This document shows, piece by piece, positions 45,147-53,144 of a stretch of 64,000 nt of DNA. Both the position numbers and the translations under genes were made by a program. The notes under the pieces were generated by a model. It was not told the origin of the DNA and did no database searches. It worked only from the letters and a program-made list of their open reading frames with translations. The stretch spans positions 317,307 to 381,306 of the forward strand of contig NZ_DS544873.1 in assembly GCF_000154725.1 (NCBI RefSeq). The letters are read 5' to 3'. The stretch comes from Kordia algicida OT-1. Its GTDB lineage: Bacteria; Bacteroidota; Bacteroidia; Flavobacteriales; Flavobacteriaceae. Each line of letters starts with the position of its first letter. The stretch's first letter is position 1.

Positions 45147-45902
45147 ATGAAAGTACTCATCATAGAAGACGAAAAGCCATCAGCAAGAAGGCTCAATCGT
45201 ATGTTAGAAGCAGAAGGACTTCAAGTGGAAACAATGTTACACTCTGTAGCAGAATCTATTGCGTGGTTTCAAGCAAACGAGCATCCAGATTTGATCTTTT
45301 TAGACATTCAATTATCTGACGGTTTGTCTTTTGAAATCTTTGAAACGATTGATATCACTTCTGCCATTATTTTTACAACGGCGTATGATGAATATGCATT
45401 GCAAGCGTTCAAACTGAACAGTATTGATTACCTTCTCAAACCGATTGATGAAGACGAATTGGTCACTGCTGTAGAAAAATACAAATCGCGCGCCCCAAAA
45501 ACACAAAATGTACAACTCAATTTTGACGACATCAAAAAACTATTGGTCAATCCGATTGAACGTACCTATAAAAAACGCTATACTGTAAAAGTAGGACAGC
45601 ATTTAAAAATGATTCCTGTAGACGAAATAGAATGTTTTTACAGCGAAAATAAAGGAACATACGCACATACTGTAGAAGGAAGAAACTATCTTTTAGAAAC
45701 TTCCTTAGAACATTTGGAAGACGAATTATCTCCTGAAATTTTTTACCGTGTCAGTCGTAAGTTTTACATCAATATCAACGCGATTAAAGACATTGTGAGT
45801 TACACAAATTCCCGCTTACAAATAAAACTCCATAATTTCAACGAACAAGATATCATTGTAAGTAGAGAACGTGTAAAAGATTTTAAAAATTGGTTGAATT
45901 GA
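45147..45902 (+). CDS. LytTR family response regulator
   Basis: A 251-residue regulator. Receiver domain residues 1-115: acidic pocket ED at 7-8, phospho-acceptor Asp53 in LIFLDIQ, Thr77/Thr78, and Lys98 in LLKPID. The C-terminal LytTR DNA-binding domain (about 140-250) has VKVGQHLKMIPVDEIECFYSE and RVSRKFYININAIKDI. It is the partner of the kinase at 42994, and the two flank the 2TM genes. Targets are not evident; LytTR proteins bind direct repeats upstream of target genes. Confidence 0.93.
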   Translation: MKVLIIEDEKPSARRLNRMLEAEGLQVETMLHSVAESIAWFQANEHPDLIFLDIQLSDGLSFEIFETIDITSAIIFTTAYDEYALQAFKLNSIDYLLKPIDEDELVTAVEKYKSRAPKTQNVQLNFDDIKKLLVNPIERTYKKRYTVKVGQHLKMIPVDEIECFYSENKGTYAHTVEGRNYLLETSLEHLEDELSPEIFYRVSRKFYININAIKDIVSYTNSRLQIKLHNFNEQDIIVSRERVKDFKNWLN

Positions 45903-46446
45903 TGATTAGATACTAGTATTGAGAATCTAGTAGTGAAATAAGAGGTATTTCAAAGTAAATAAAGAAGTTCTTAAAACAAATCCACAAAAAAACTACAAAT
46001 CAGGTAGTTGGTTTTGAGAATTAGGTATTAGCAGTTTTACGTCAGTTCGATAAAAATCATTCAATTTATATTTATAGTAATTTTAAAAACAACTCTGCTA
46101 TATGTTTCATTTTTAGGGTTTTATTTTCATTTTCTTTGCTTACCCAAAGAAAAGAAACAAAAGAAAGGGAACTTTTCCAGAGGTATTTTTAGTTTTTCTT
46201 TTTGGGAAAAACTAAAACCGCATGAATTTTTCTAAATTTTCTCCAAGGCTTCAAAATTTTTAACGAAAAACTCCTGCTATACTGCGGAAAAGAAAAGTTT
46301 CAAACTAAAATTCTTACTTCGAACTCACGTTAGTTTTCTAAGTGAATTCTGAAATTCATAGGATAAATTCACAAAAAACAAAAAACAAAAAACGAATAAA
46401 CCATACAATGCCTATTCGTTTTTAAGTTTTATAATATGTTCTTGAT
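45903..46446. other. Intergenic region holding repeat copy B
   Basis: Between the LytTR gene and the convergent OMP gene. Apart from repeat copy B (46038-46331) it holds short A-rich stretches (near 45975 and 46365) that resemble the one at 41914 and share the ACAAAAAACAAAAAACGAATA core. No gene. Confidence 0.5.
46038..46331. repeat. TIR-flanked intergenic element, copy B (inverted)
   Basis: A 294-base segment related to 34391-34724 in reverse orientation. Ends: ACGTCAGTTCGA (46039-46050) and TCGAACTCACGT (46319-46330), 11 of 12 paired. Blocks matching copy A include the CAATTTATATTTATAGTAA start, TTTGCTTACCCAAAGAA and the GTATAGCAGGAG reverse-complement near the other end. Internal insertions and deletions differ between copies. 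Confidence 0.75.
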
Positions 46447-47088
46447 TTAAAAATTAATTCCGAACAACAAGCCAACGGTGTTTAACCCAGCGATTTTTTG
46501 TTCGTCATTGATTCCCGAATTTTGATCGCTGTCAAGTCGTGTAAAATCTGCTTGATTGCTAAACATAATTCCAAGACTCATTTTACTATAAAAGTTGTAC
46601 GCCAATCCAATTCCTGATTGAAATCCGAAGTTCCAACCTTCATAAATATCGTCAACGTTTCCACCAACAAAGCTGTATTCGTCTTTCAATACTGTTTTTC
46701 CGTACAATCCAATATTAGCCATCAGGCGAACTTTTTCGGCTATGTTATAGTTTACACTTAACAACACAGGAATTCTCAACGTTCCACGTTCGTGATAAAA
46801 GTTTCCACCAGCATTAAAGGCGTTTCCGCTTAAACGATCAAATCCGATTCCTGTGGCGATTCCGTAACGTTTCCCTATGCGATAATTGATTAAAAAATCA
46901 GCAGTATTGGCATTCAGATTATATTTTGGTTGATTGTCATTATCCACAACAGCATAACCGATTCCGCCATACGTGACGAAACTAAATTTTGATCCAGAAT
47001 CAAGGTCAGTATATACAGGATTTTGTGAATGTGCAAGTGACAAAGTAAAAGCTATAGCAAACAAAGCAATTATAAAACGTGTTTTCAT
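46447..47088 (-). CDS. Outer-membrane beta-barrel (PorT-like) protein
   Basis: A 213-residue protein with a signal peptide (MKTRFIIALFAIAFTLSLAHS) and eight or so amphipathic strands with alternating aromatic residues (YGIGFDRLSGN-type, GFQSGIGLAYNFYSKMSLGIMF), ending in GLLFGINF with the C-terminal Phe typical of BAM substrates. PorT-family opacity-type barrel; role unknown. Single gene. Confidence 0.85.
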   Translation of the reverse strand: MKTRFIIALFAIAFTLSLAHSQNPVYTDLDSGSKFSFVTYGGIGYAVVDNDNQPKYNLNANTADFLINYRIGKRYGIATGIGFDRLSGNAFNAGGNFYHERGTLRIPVLLSVNYNIAEKVRLMANIGLYGKTVLKDEYSFVGGNVDDIYEGWNFGFQSGIGLAYNFYSKMSLGIMFSNQADFTRLDSDQNSGINDEQKIAGLNTVGLLFGINF

Positions 47089-47196
47089 AAGTTTTTGATT
47101 TTTAATTTAGTGTGAATCTACTGAGAATATTTAAATTTTGTAAAAAGTGTTGGTCGTTATTTATAAATGTGTGAGTATTGTTTTATGAATTTGAAT

Positions 47197-47622
47197 CTAT
47201 TTAAAAGAAAACCCTTTTTTGACAGCTTTTAGTCGAATTACCTCAATGTTTTTGTAATCAAGGTTTTTAATGTCAATAGTGTAGCTAAGTTTAAACAATC
47301 CAATATATTTGACAAGTCTAAAATTTATATCTTGATAATATAAAGTAAGTGTATCGCCAATCATTATAAAACCACCTTCAAATACTGGGCATCCAACTTC
47401 TTCAGCGTAATAATCAATGGTAAGTATACTATCTTTTTTATGTTTGATTATTGAACCAGCAGAAATAATTTTTCCATTTTCTTCATGATTATAATCAATT
47501 TCTTCATAGTTAAAAGAAATCAAATCGGAAGTCATTTCATCTGTAATGTTACCTTTCTCATAGGTACAGGAAATAAAAAAAATAAATAAAAAAAATAAAA
47601 ATAGCTTGAAGATTTTTTTCAT
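47197..47622 (-). CDS. Hypothetical lipoprotein
   Basis: About 141 residues from the ATG at 47622, giving the signal MKKIFKLFLFFLFIFFISC with the lipobox Cys at residue 19. The frame is open further upstream, but that part is not signal-like. The mature part is beta-rich and acidic, and I recognise no family. It is downstream of the LETM1-related gene with 57 bases between them. Confidence 0.7.
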   Translation of the reverse strand: MKKIFKLFLFFLFIFFISCTYEKGNITDEMTSDLISFNYEEIDYNHEENGKIISAGSIIKHKKDSILTIDYYAEEVGCPVFEGGFIMIGDTLTLYYQDINFRLVKYIGLFKLSYTIDIKNLDYKNIEVIRLKAVKKGFSFK

Positions 47623-47679
47623 AAAATACAAGTGATTGAAACGAATTGACAAAAATAAATCCACAAAAAATAAAAAAAA

Positions 47680-48867
47680 TCAATCTTCTTTTTCATTAAC
47701 TCGATTATCATCAAATCCGGAAGGTAAAATATTAGGAATGTATTTAATCACAATTGGTAACAACAACATGCCGCCAGGTAACATAAAGATTGCCAAACTC
47801 GGAATACTTTTAAAAATATCTAATAACTGATCTTTGACGCGTTTTTGTTCTTCATCTGTGAGTGATCGTGTGGTAGATTGCGTTAGTAAAATCATCAATT
47901 CTTTGCTTTCATACATTTCTGTAGCCAAACGTTTTTTGTTTCTATTGATGAGTTTTTTTACCATATTACTAGAGTTCTCATAGAAACTTTGTACCATATT
48001 GCGCGATTTCAACAGTGCAATATCATCTTTGTGTTCCGTATAAAACACATAAATATCATCAGTCGCTTTTAGCAAAATTTCAGTTGGCATTTGTAAATCT
48101 TCTCCCAAACGATCTAAAAATTTGCGTTCTTCATTGTCAATCACTTTATCTGTCCAAAAGGTCATGCATACCAAATCAATAATGTAATATTTGGTTAACG
48201 GATTGGTTATTTTCGAAATGACATTTTCATAATGCAAACGTTCGCGGTTGTGATAGCGGAAAGAAGCTTCAAACAGTCTAATTAAGCTTTCGTCGTATTC
48301 TGTTTTTTCTTTCTTTAAGTCAAGCGCAGCAAAAATGATCGTTTCAATTGTAGCTTCTATATCACGTAAATATGCATCAGTAACATCGCCAGTTTGCAAA
48401 TATTTTTCATATGCCAATACATCAACAAACAATAAGGTGTTGGTAATGAAATAATTGAAGTTTTTTGTGATGACATTATCATCAATTGCAATACGTTTGT
48501 TAATCATACTTTCGAGCAAATCGAAAGACTTTTTCTTCCCAAGAAATAATTCTTCAAAGAAAGAACTTTTATAGTCATCTACAAGGTTGTAAAAATTAGT
48601 AATGCTATCTATAAAGTTATGCTGAGATTTGTAGTGTTCGTGTACAAAACGGAATGATAGTACTAAATTGACTTTACACAATTCTTCATGGGTTAGATCG
48701 GAATTGTCAATTCGATCAAAAATGGCACGAAAGTTTGTTCCATAAACAAAACCACAGGCTTTCAATTCGTTATACAAATCGTCTAGCGAAAAAACCGCAA
48801 GTGTTTCTGTATGTGCGTTGTATTCGGCTAATAGTTTTTTGATCCAGCCTTTTGCTGATGGATTCAT
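47680..48867 (-). CDS. LETM1-related protein
   Basis: A 395-residue protein. A long helical soluble region (about 1-335) includes WTDKVIDNEERKFLDRLGEDLQ, and the C-terminal end (LLDIFKSIPSLAIFMLPGGMLLLPIVIKYIP) carries the hydrophobic segment of the LETM1 family. Bacteroidota members are annotated as LETM1-related biofilm-associated proteins. The role is uncertain, possibly ion or membrane homeostasis. Single gene start at 48867. Confidence 0.78.
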   Translation of the reverse strand: MNPSAKGWIKKLLAEYNAHTETLAVFSLDDLYNELKACGFVYGTNFRAIFDRIDNSDLTHEELCKVNLVLSFRFVHEHYKSQHNFIDSITNFYNLVDDYKSSFFEELFLGKKKSFDLLESMINKRIAIDDNVITKNFNYFITNTLLFVDVLAYEKYLQTGDVTDAYLRDIEATIETIIFAALDLKKEKTEYDESLIRLFEASFRYHNRERLHYENVISKITNPLTKYYIIDLVCMTFWTDKVIDNEERKFLDRLGEDLQMPTEILLKATDDIYVFYTEHKDDIALLKSRNMVQSFYENSSNMVKKLINRNKKRLATEMYESKELMILLTQSTTRSLTDEEQKRVKDQLLDIFKSIPSLAIFMLPGGMLLLPIVIKYIPNILPSGFDDNRVNEKED

Positions 48868-48893
48868 GCTTTCGTTAAATTATACACAAAAAT

Positions 48894-48919
48894 AAAGCTA
48901 CTTTAAAGAAAGTAGCTTT
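48894..48919 (-). terminator. Intrinsic terminator of the SOD gene
   Basis: An 11-bp perfect stem (AAAGCTACTTT with AAAGTAGCTTT, loop AAAG), followed on the minus strand by a T-rich run (TTTATTTTTG). Confidence 0.78.
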
Positions 48920-48943
48920 ATAAATATACTATTTTTTATTTTC

Positions 48944-49519
48944 TTATTTAATAATTCCGCCACAGCTCACACGCGCGCCAGCTGCTCCAGAAGGTTGCGA
49001 TACAAAATCGTCTGTTCCTTGGTGTACAATAATTGCTTTTCCGATAATATTTTTAGTAGCATCATCACATCCAATACACCATTGATCGGTTTCAAAAGTA
49101 ATTGTTGCTTGTCCGTTATCTTCTGCGGTAAAATTTCCAATATCACCTTTATGATATCCTTCTGCAACTCCCCATTTTCCGTGTGGTTGAGCTGTTGGAT
49201 TCCAATGTCCGCCAGTCGATTTTCCATCTGCCGAAGAACAATCTGCCTTTTCATGAATATGAATGGCGTGTGTTCCAGGTGTTAATCCTTCCATAATCGC
49301 TGTCATAGATACTTTTCCATCTCGTTCGGTAAAGACAACATTTCCAGAAACTTTACTGTCACTTTTTGGTTCTAAAGCGAATTTCACTTTTTTAGTTTCT
49401 GCTGTTGTTTTTTCAGTTTTTTCTGTTGCTTCTGGCTTTTTATCGTCTTTCTTTTCGCCTTTACAGCTTACAGAAATTAACAGTAATCCAGTTGCAAGAA
49501 TGCATATAGCTTTTTTCAT
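48944..49519 (-). CDS. sodC: Copper/zinc superoxide dismutase lipoprotein
   Basis: A 191-residue protein with lipobox ISVSC (Cys19) and a charged linker to about residue 45. The Cu/Zn SOD domain has the copper ligands in HAIHIHE, the bridging His of GGHWNP, zinc ligands in HGKWG...YHKGD, and the last His in IVHQGTDDF. The signature ending is GAAGARVSCGGI. A CIGC pair before ATKNIIGKA is additional to the usual single disulfide. It detoxifies superoxide in the periplasm. Oxidative-stress partners elsewhere in the window are oxyR and dps. Confidence 0.92.
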   Translation of the reverse strand: MKKAICILATGLLLISVSCKGEKKDDKKPEATEKTEKTTAETKKVKFALEPKSDSKVSGNVVFTERDGKVSMTAIMEGLTPGTHAIHIHEKADCSSADGKSTGGHWNPTAQPHGKWGVAEGYHKGDIGNFTAEDNGQATITFETDQWCIGCDDATKNIIGKAIIVHQGTDDFVSQPSGAAGARVSCGGIIK

Positions 49520-49601
49520 TATATATTGGTTTAGTTTGCGTTTTTAATTCTGTTTAACAAGGTAAGTAGATAATCAAACAAAAACAAACAATTGCAATTT
49601 C

Positions 49602-52600
49602 TTAATCTAATTGAAACGTCTTTGTTTCTTTAAATGGTTTAATGTCAATTTGTTCCATGGCGTTTCGATAGTTGCTCCATTCGTCAGTAAAAAACGTATT
49701 TGTTTTGTTTAAAGCATCTTTTAGTGCGTCTTCGGCATGTTGCATTAACTGTTTTTCGGTACTTGTCAATCCTGTTTGTCGTGAACTAGCATACCAATTT
49801 GCAGCGCCAATACGTTGCATCACATTCACTTCAGGATTTCTCGTGATTCCTTGTCGTTTGTCTTCTTTTCCTAAATAGAGCGCAATGACTTCATCAATTC
49901 GTTTGATGATATTTTTAGATTCCTTAATGGCTTCTTTGTGTTTTTTCTTGTCTAATTTAGAAAGTGTCGTTTGATAGTTTTTTGCAGTATTTTTGCTTTC
50001 TACCAATTGTTTTACAGCATCTGCTGCAGTTTGTGTCATGTTTTCAATTTTCTTTCCAGCAGCGTAGGTTTCGTCAATATTTTTCTGAGAAACTTGCAAA
50101 CGCGGATCACTCGCAACTTTAATAGACGTTTCAGAAGTCTGATCGCCATACGTCATTTTCAATTGATAGGTTCCTGGTTTTACAGAAATTCCGCCGCGTT
50201 CACGTTTGCTTTTAGAAATTCTTCTCGATGGTCTGTCTACACCTTTTTCATCCATTCTCCAAAATATTCTGTGAATTCCATTTTCTTTCGGTGCTTTATT
50301 TTTTAAGGTGCGAATGAGTTTTCCGTTGTTGTAAATTTCAAGTTTTATCGAATCCCATTTTACTTTCTTTTCATCATTTTCTTTAGCTTCATCTTTCTCT
50401 TTCTTGTCTTTTTTATCAGATTTCGGTAGGTCTTTCTTTTTGATGTAATACGAAATCATGGCGCCACCTCTTTTGTTTTCACCATGATAGGTTGCATCTG
50501 CTCCAAAACGACTTCCCGTTGGCTGTTGATACGCCGCTTGATACGCTGTTGGAGGTTCAAACAAAGCAATATGTTTAGACAAAATACTTTTATCTTTGGC
50601 AATTGCTCGCAACGGACGAATATCGTCTAAAACCCAGGCAGCTCTACCAAAAGTTCCAATCACTAAATCGTGTTCTCTTGGTTGAATCACTAAATCTTTC
50701 GTAGAAACTGTTGGATAACCCGAAGTCCATTTTTGCCAGTTGTTTCCAGCGTCAAGCGAAATATATAATCCATCATCAGTTCCTAAAAACAATAAATTCT
50801 TATTTTCAGGATCTTCCACGATAGAAAGTGTATAGCTTTTTACATCAGAAGCATCTACAATGCGTTCCCATGTTTTACCATAATTAGTCGTTCGGTAAGC
50901 GTAAGGTTCATAATTGAATCTTCTGTAATCATTAGCAACCAATAGCGCTTCTCCTTGTTTTTTGTTGGAAGCTTTTACTTGTACAATCCAACTTCCTGCG
51001 GGCAAGCCTTTAATGTTTTTGGTAACTTCTGTCCATTCTTGTCCGCCGTTTCTTGTGACATGTACACGTCCGTCATCGGTTGCAGCCCATAACATGTTTC
51101 GCTCTAGCGGCGAAGGTTCAATAACCAAAACAGTACAGTGATTTTCTGCGCCAGTGGCATCCATCGTCAATCCGCCACTTTCAGCTTGTTTCAATTTTTC
51201 AGGATCGTTCGTAGATAAATCTGGAGAAATTACTTCCCATGTCAAACCTTTATCGGTACTTTTGTGTACAAACTGACTTCCAAAATAGAGTGTGCTATTG
51301 TCAAAAGGATCAATATTGATGGCTGCATTCCAATTGAAACGTAACTTTATATCTGCATCAGGATGCGTAGGTTTTACCGTATAATTATTTCCTGTTATCC
51401 AATCGTATCGTGAGACAAAACCTTGCTGACTCATAGACCAACCGTAGCGTGAGTCGTCTTTATCTGGCACAACATCAAATCCGTCTCCAAACGAAATTTC
51501 CTGCCAATATGAGTTGCGAATTCCTTGCGCACGCCACACATACGCAGGTCCGCGCCAAGAACCATTATCTTGCATTCCGCCATACACATTATACGGATAT
51601 TCATTATCTACATTGATGTGATAAAACTGCGCTACAGGCAAGTTTCCTATAAAACGCCATGTTTGTCCGCGATCTTTGGTAATGTTCATTCCGCCATCAT
51701 TTCCATCAATCATAAATTTTCCATTTTTGGGATGAATCCACCATGCGTGATGATCGGGATGCACTCCGTTGCTTACACCATACGCCGGCATGAGTTGTCG
51801 AAAGCTTTTTCCGCCATCATCAGAAACATTTACATAGGTAAAAATGGTATATAATCTATTTTCGTTTTGCGGATCGACATAAATTTCAGAATAATAAAAC
51901 GGACGATTACCGATTCCAGCTTTGTCATTTACTTTTTTCCACTTGAATCCGCCATCAGTACTTTTGTAGAGTGCATTTTTCTTTGCTTCAATCAAAGCAT
52001 ATACAATATTTGGACTACTTGGCGCGATGGCAACTCCGATTCTTCCCAAATCACCTTTTGGCAACCCTTCTTTATCGCTGAGTTTTTTCCAAGTTTTTCC
52101 ACCATCATGCGTAATGTGTAAACCTGAACCTTCGCCACCAGATTTGAAAAACCACGGATCGCGTTTGTGTTCCCACATTGCTGCGATTAATTTATTTGGA
52201 TTTGTTGGATCCATGATTAAATCGGCAGCTCCAGTTTTATTATTTGCGAATAGAATTTGCTTCCAAGTTTCACCACCATCAGTTGTTTTGTATACGCCAC
52301 GTTCTGGATGTTCTCCCCAAGGTGAGCCAATTGCGGCAACATATACGATGTCAGGATTTGTAGGATCAATAATAACACGATGAATATGGCGTGTTTTCTC
52401 TAATCCCATGAGTTTCCAGTTTTTGCCACCATCTAAGGATTTATAGATTCCGTAACCACCATTGAGACTGTTTCGTGGATTTCCTTCTCCTGTTCCAACC
52501 CAAATTACGCTTGGATTTGATTGTTGAATGGCAACTGCGCCGATAGAAGCTGTCACTTCTTTATCAAAAATTGGTTTCCATTTGATGCCGCCCGAAGTAG

Positions 52601-52802
52601 ATTTCCAGAGTCCGCCAGAAGCCGTTCCGACGTACATTATGTCTGGATTTTCGGTGACAACAGCAATGGAAGTCACACGTCCGCTCATTCCGCCAGGACC
52701 AATATTACGCGGTTTCATATTTTTAACCGTTTCCATAGTAAAATCTTGTGCAGACATACTCAAAGCGGAAAAGGTGAGTAAAAGTAGGATTAGTTTTTTC
52801 AT
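49602..52802 (-). CDS. Large secreted BNR/VPS10-like beta-propeller protein
   Basis: A 1066-residue exported protein (signal MKKLILLLLTFSALSMSAQ). From about residue 40 to 790 it has repeats of the VPS10/sortilin or BNR kind, with Asp-box-type motifs such as STDGGFKWKK, TTDGGETWKQ and THDGGKTWKK. The propellers are followed by a linker with charged KDKKEKDEAKEND, a beta-sandwich (about 850-930) and a helical tail. These proteins are annotated in Bacteroidota as sortilin-related or glycosyl-hydrolase-like; no catalytic residues of a hydrolase are obvious. It lies downstream of the amidohydrolase gene, with a 342-base gap. Confidence 0.82.
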   Translation of the reverse strand: MKKLILLLLTFSALSMSAQDFTMETVKNMKPRNIGPGGMSGRVTSIAVVTENPDIMYVGTASGGLWKSTSGGIKWKPIFDKEVTASIGAVAIQQSNPSVIWVGTGEGNPRNSLNGGYGIYKSLDGGKNWKLMGLEKTRHIHRVIIDPTNPDIVYVAAIGSPWGEHPERGVYKTTDGGETWKQILFANNKTGAADLIMDPTNPNKLIAAMWEHKRDPWFFKSGGEGSGLHITHDGGKTWKKLSDKEGLPKGDLGRIGVAIAPSSPNIVYALIEAKKNALYKSTDGGFKWKKVNDKAGIGNRPFYYSEIYVDPQNENRLYTIFTYVNVSDDGGKSFRQLMPAYGVSNGVHPDHHAWWIHPKNGKFMIDGNDGGMNITKDRGQTWRFIGNLPVAQFYHINVDNEYPYNVYGGMQDNGSWRGPAYVWRAQGIRNSYWQEISFGDGFDVVPDKDDSRYGWSMSQQGFVSRYDWITGNNYTVKPTHPDADIKLRFNWNAAINIDPFDNSTLYFGSQFVHKSTDKGLTWEVISPDLSTNDPEKLKQAESGGLTMDATGAENHCTVLVIEPSPLERNMLWAATDDGRVHVTRNGGQEWTEVTKNIKGLPAGSWIVQVKASNKKQGEALLVANDYRRFNYEPYAYRTTNYGKTWERIVDASDVKSYTLSIVEDPENKNLLFLGTDDGLYISLDAGNNWQKWTSGYPTVSTKDLVIQPREHDLVIGTFGRAAWVLDDIRPLRAIAKDKSILSKHIALFEPPTAYQAAYQQPTGSRFGADATYHGENKRGGAMISYYIKKKDLPKSDKKDKKEKDEAKENDEKKVKWDSIKLEIYNNGKLIRTLKNKAPKENGIHRIFWRMDEKGVDRPSRRISKSKRERGGISVKPGTYQLKMTYGDQTSETSIKVASDPRLQVSQKNIDETYAAGKKIENMTQTAADAVKQLVESKNTAKNYQTTLSKLDKKKHKEAIKESKNIIKRIDEVIALYLGKEDKRQGITRNPEVNVMQRIGAANWYASSRQTGLTSTEKQLMQHAEDALKDALNKTNTFFTDEWSNYRNAMEQIDIKPFKETKTFQLD

Positions 52803-53144
52803 TTTATTTTAGGTTGGTTTGTTAGTTAGACTTGCTTAGCTCTTTGATTATTGGAGCGCTTCGCTTCTAGATCACTTTGTTTTTAGATTTTTGTTATTTG
52901 TTGTTCATTAAGTTGTTCAATTTATATTTGTTTTTTGGGAAGCGAACTAATTCCTAATTCCCTAGACCTAATGCCTTTATCATTTCAAAGTACTTCTCGA
53001 TACAAAATTATTTCATTTCGACTCCGCTCAATGTGCATAATTTTACTCGAAGTGACGTTTGAAAAAATCAAAATTCGTAAATCAAAAATCCCAAATTCAT
53101 TTTTACATTTAAAATTTAGCATTCAACATTTAAAATTTCAAAGA
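52803..53144. other. Intergenic region between the two large propeller genes
   Basis: It contains a copy of the palindromic half-site TTCGACTCCGCTCAATGT at 53017-53034, related to the motifs at 3130, 8911 and 45080, and A/T-rich degenerate sequence. No gene seen. Confidence 0.45.
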
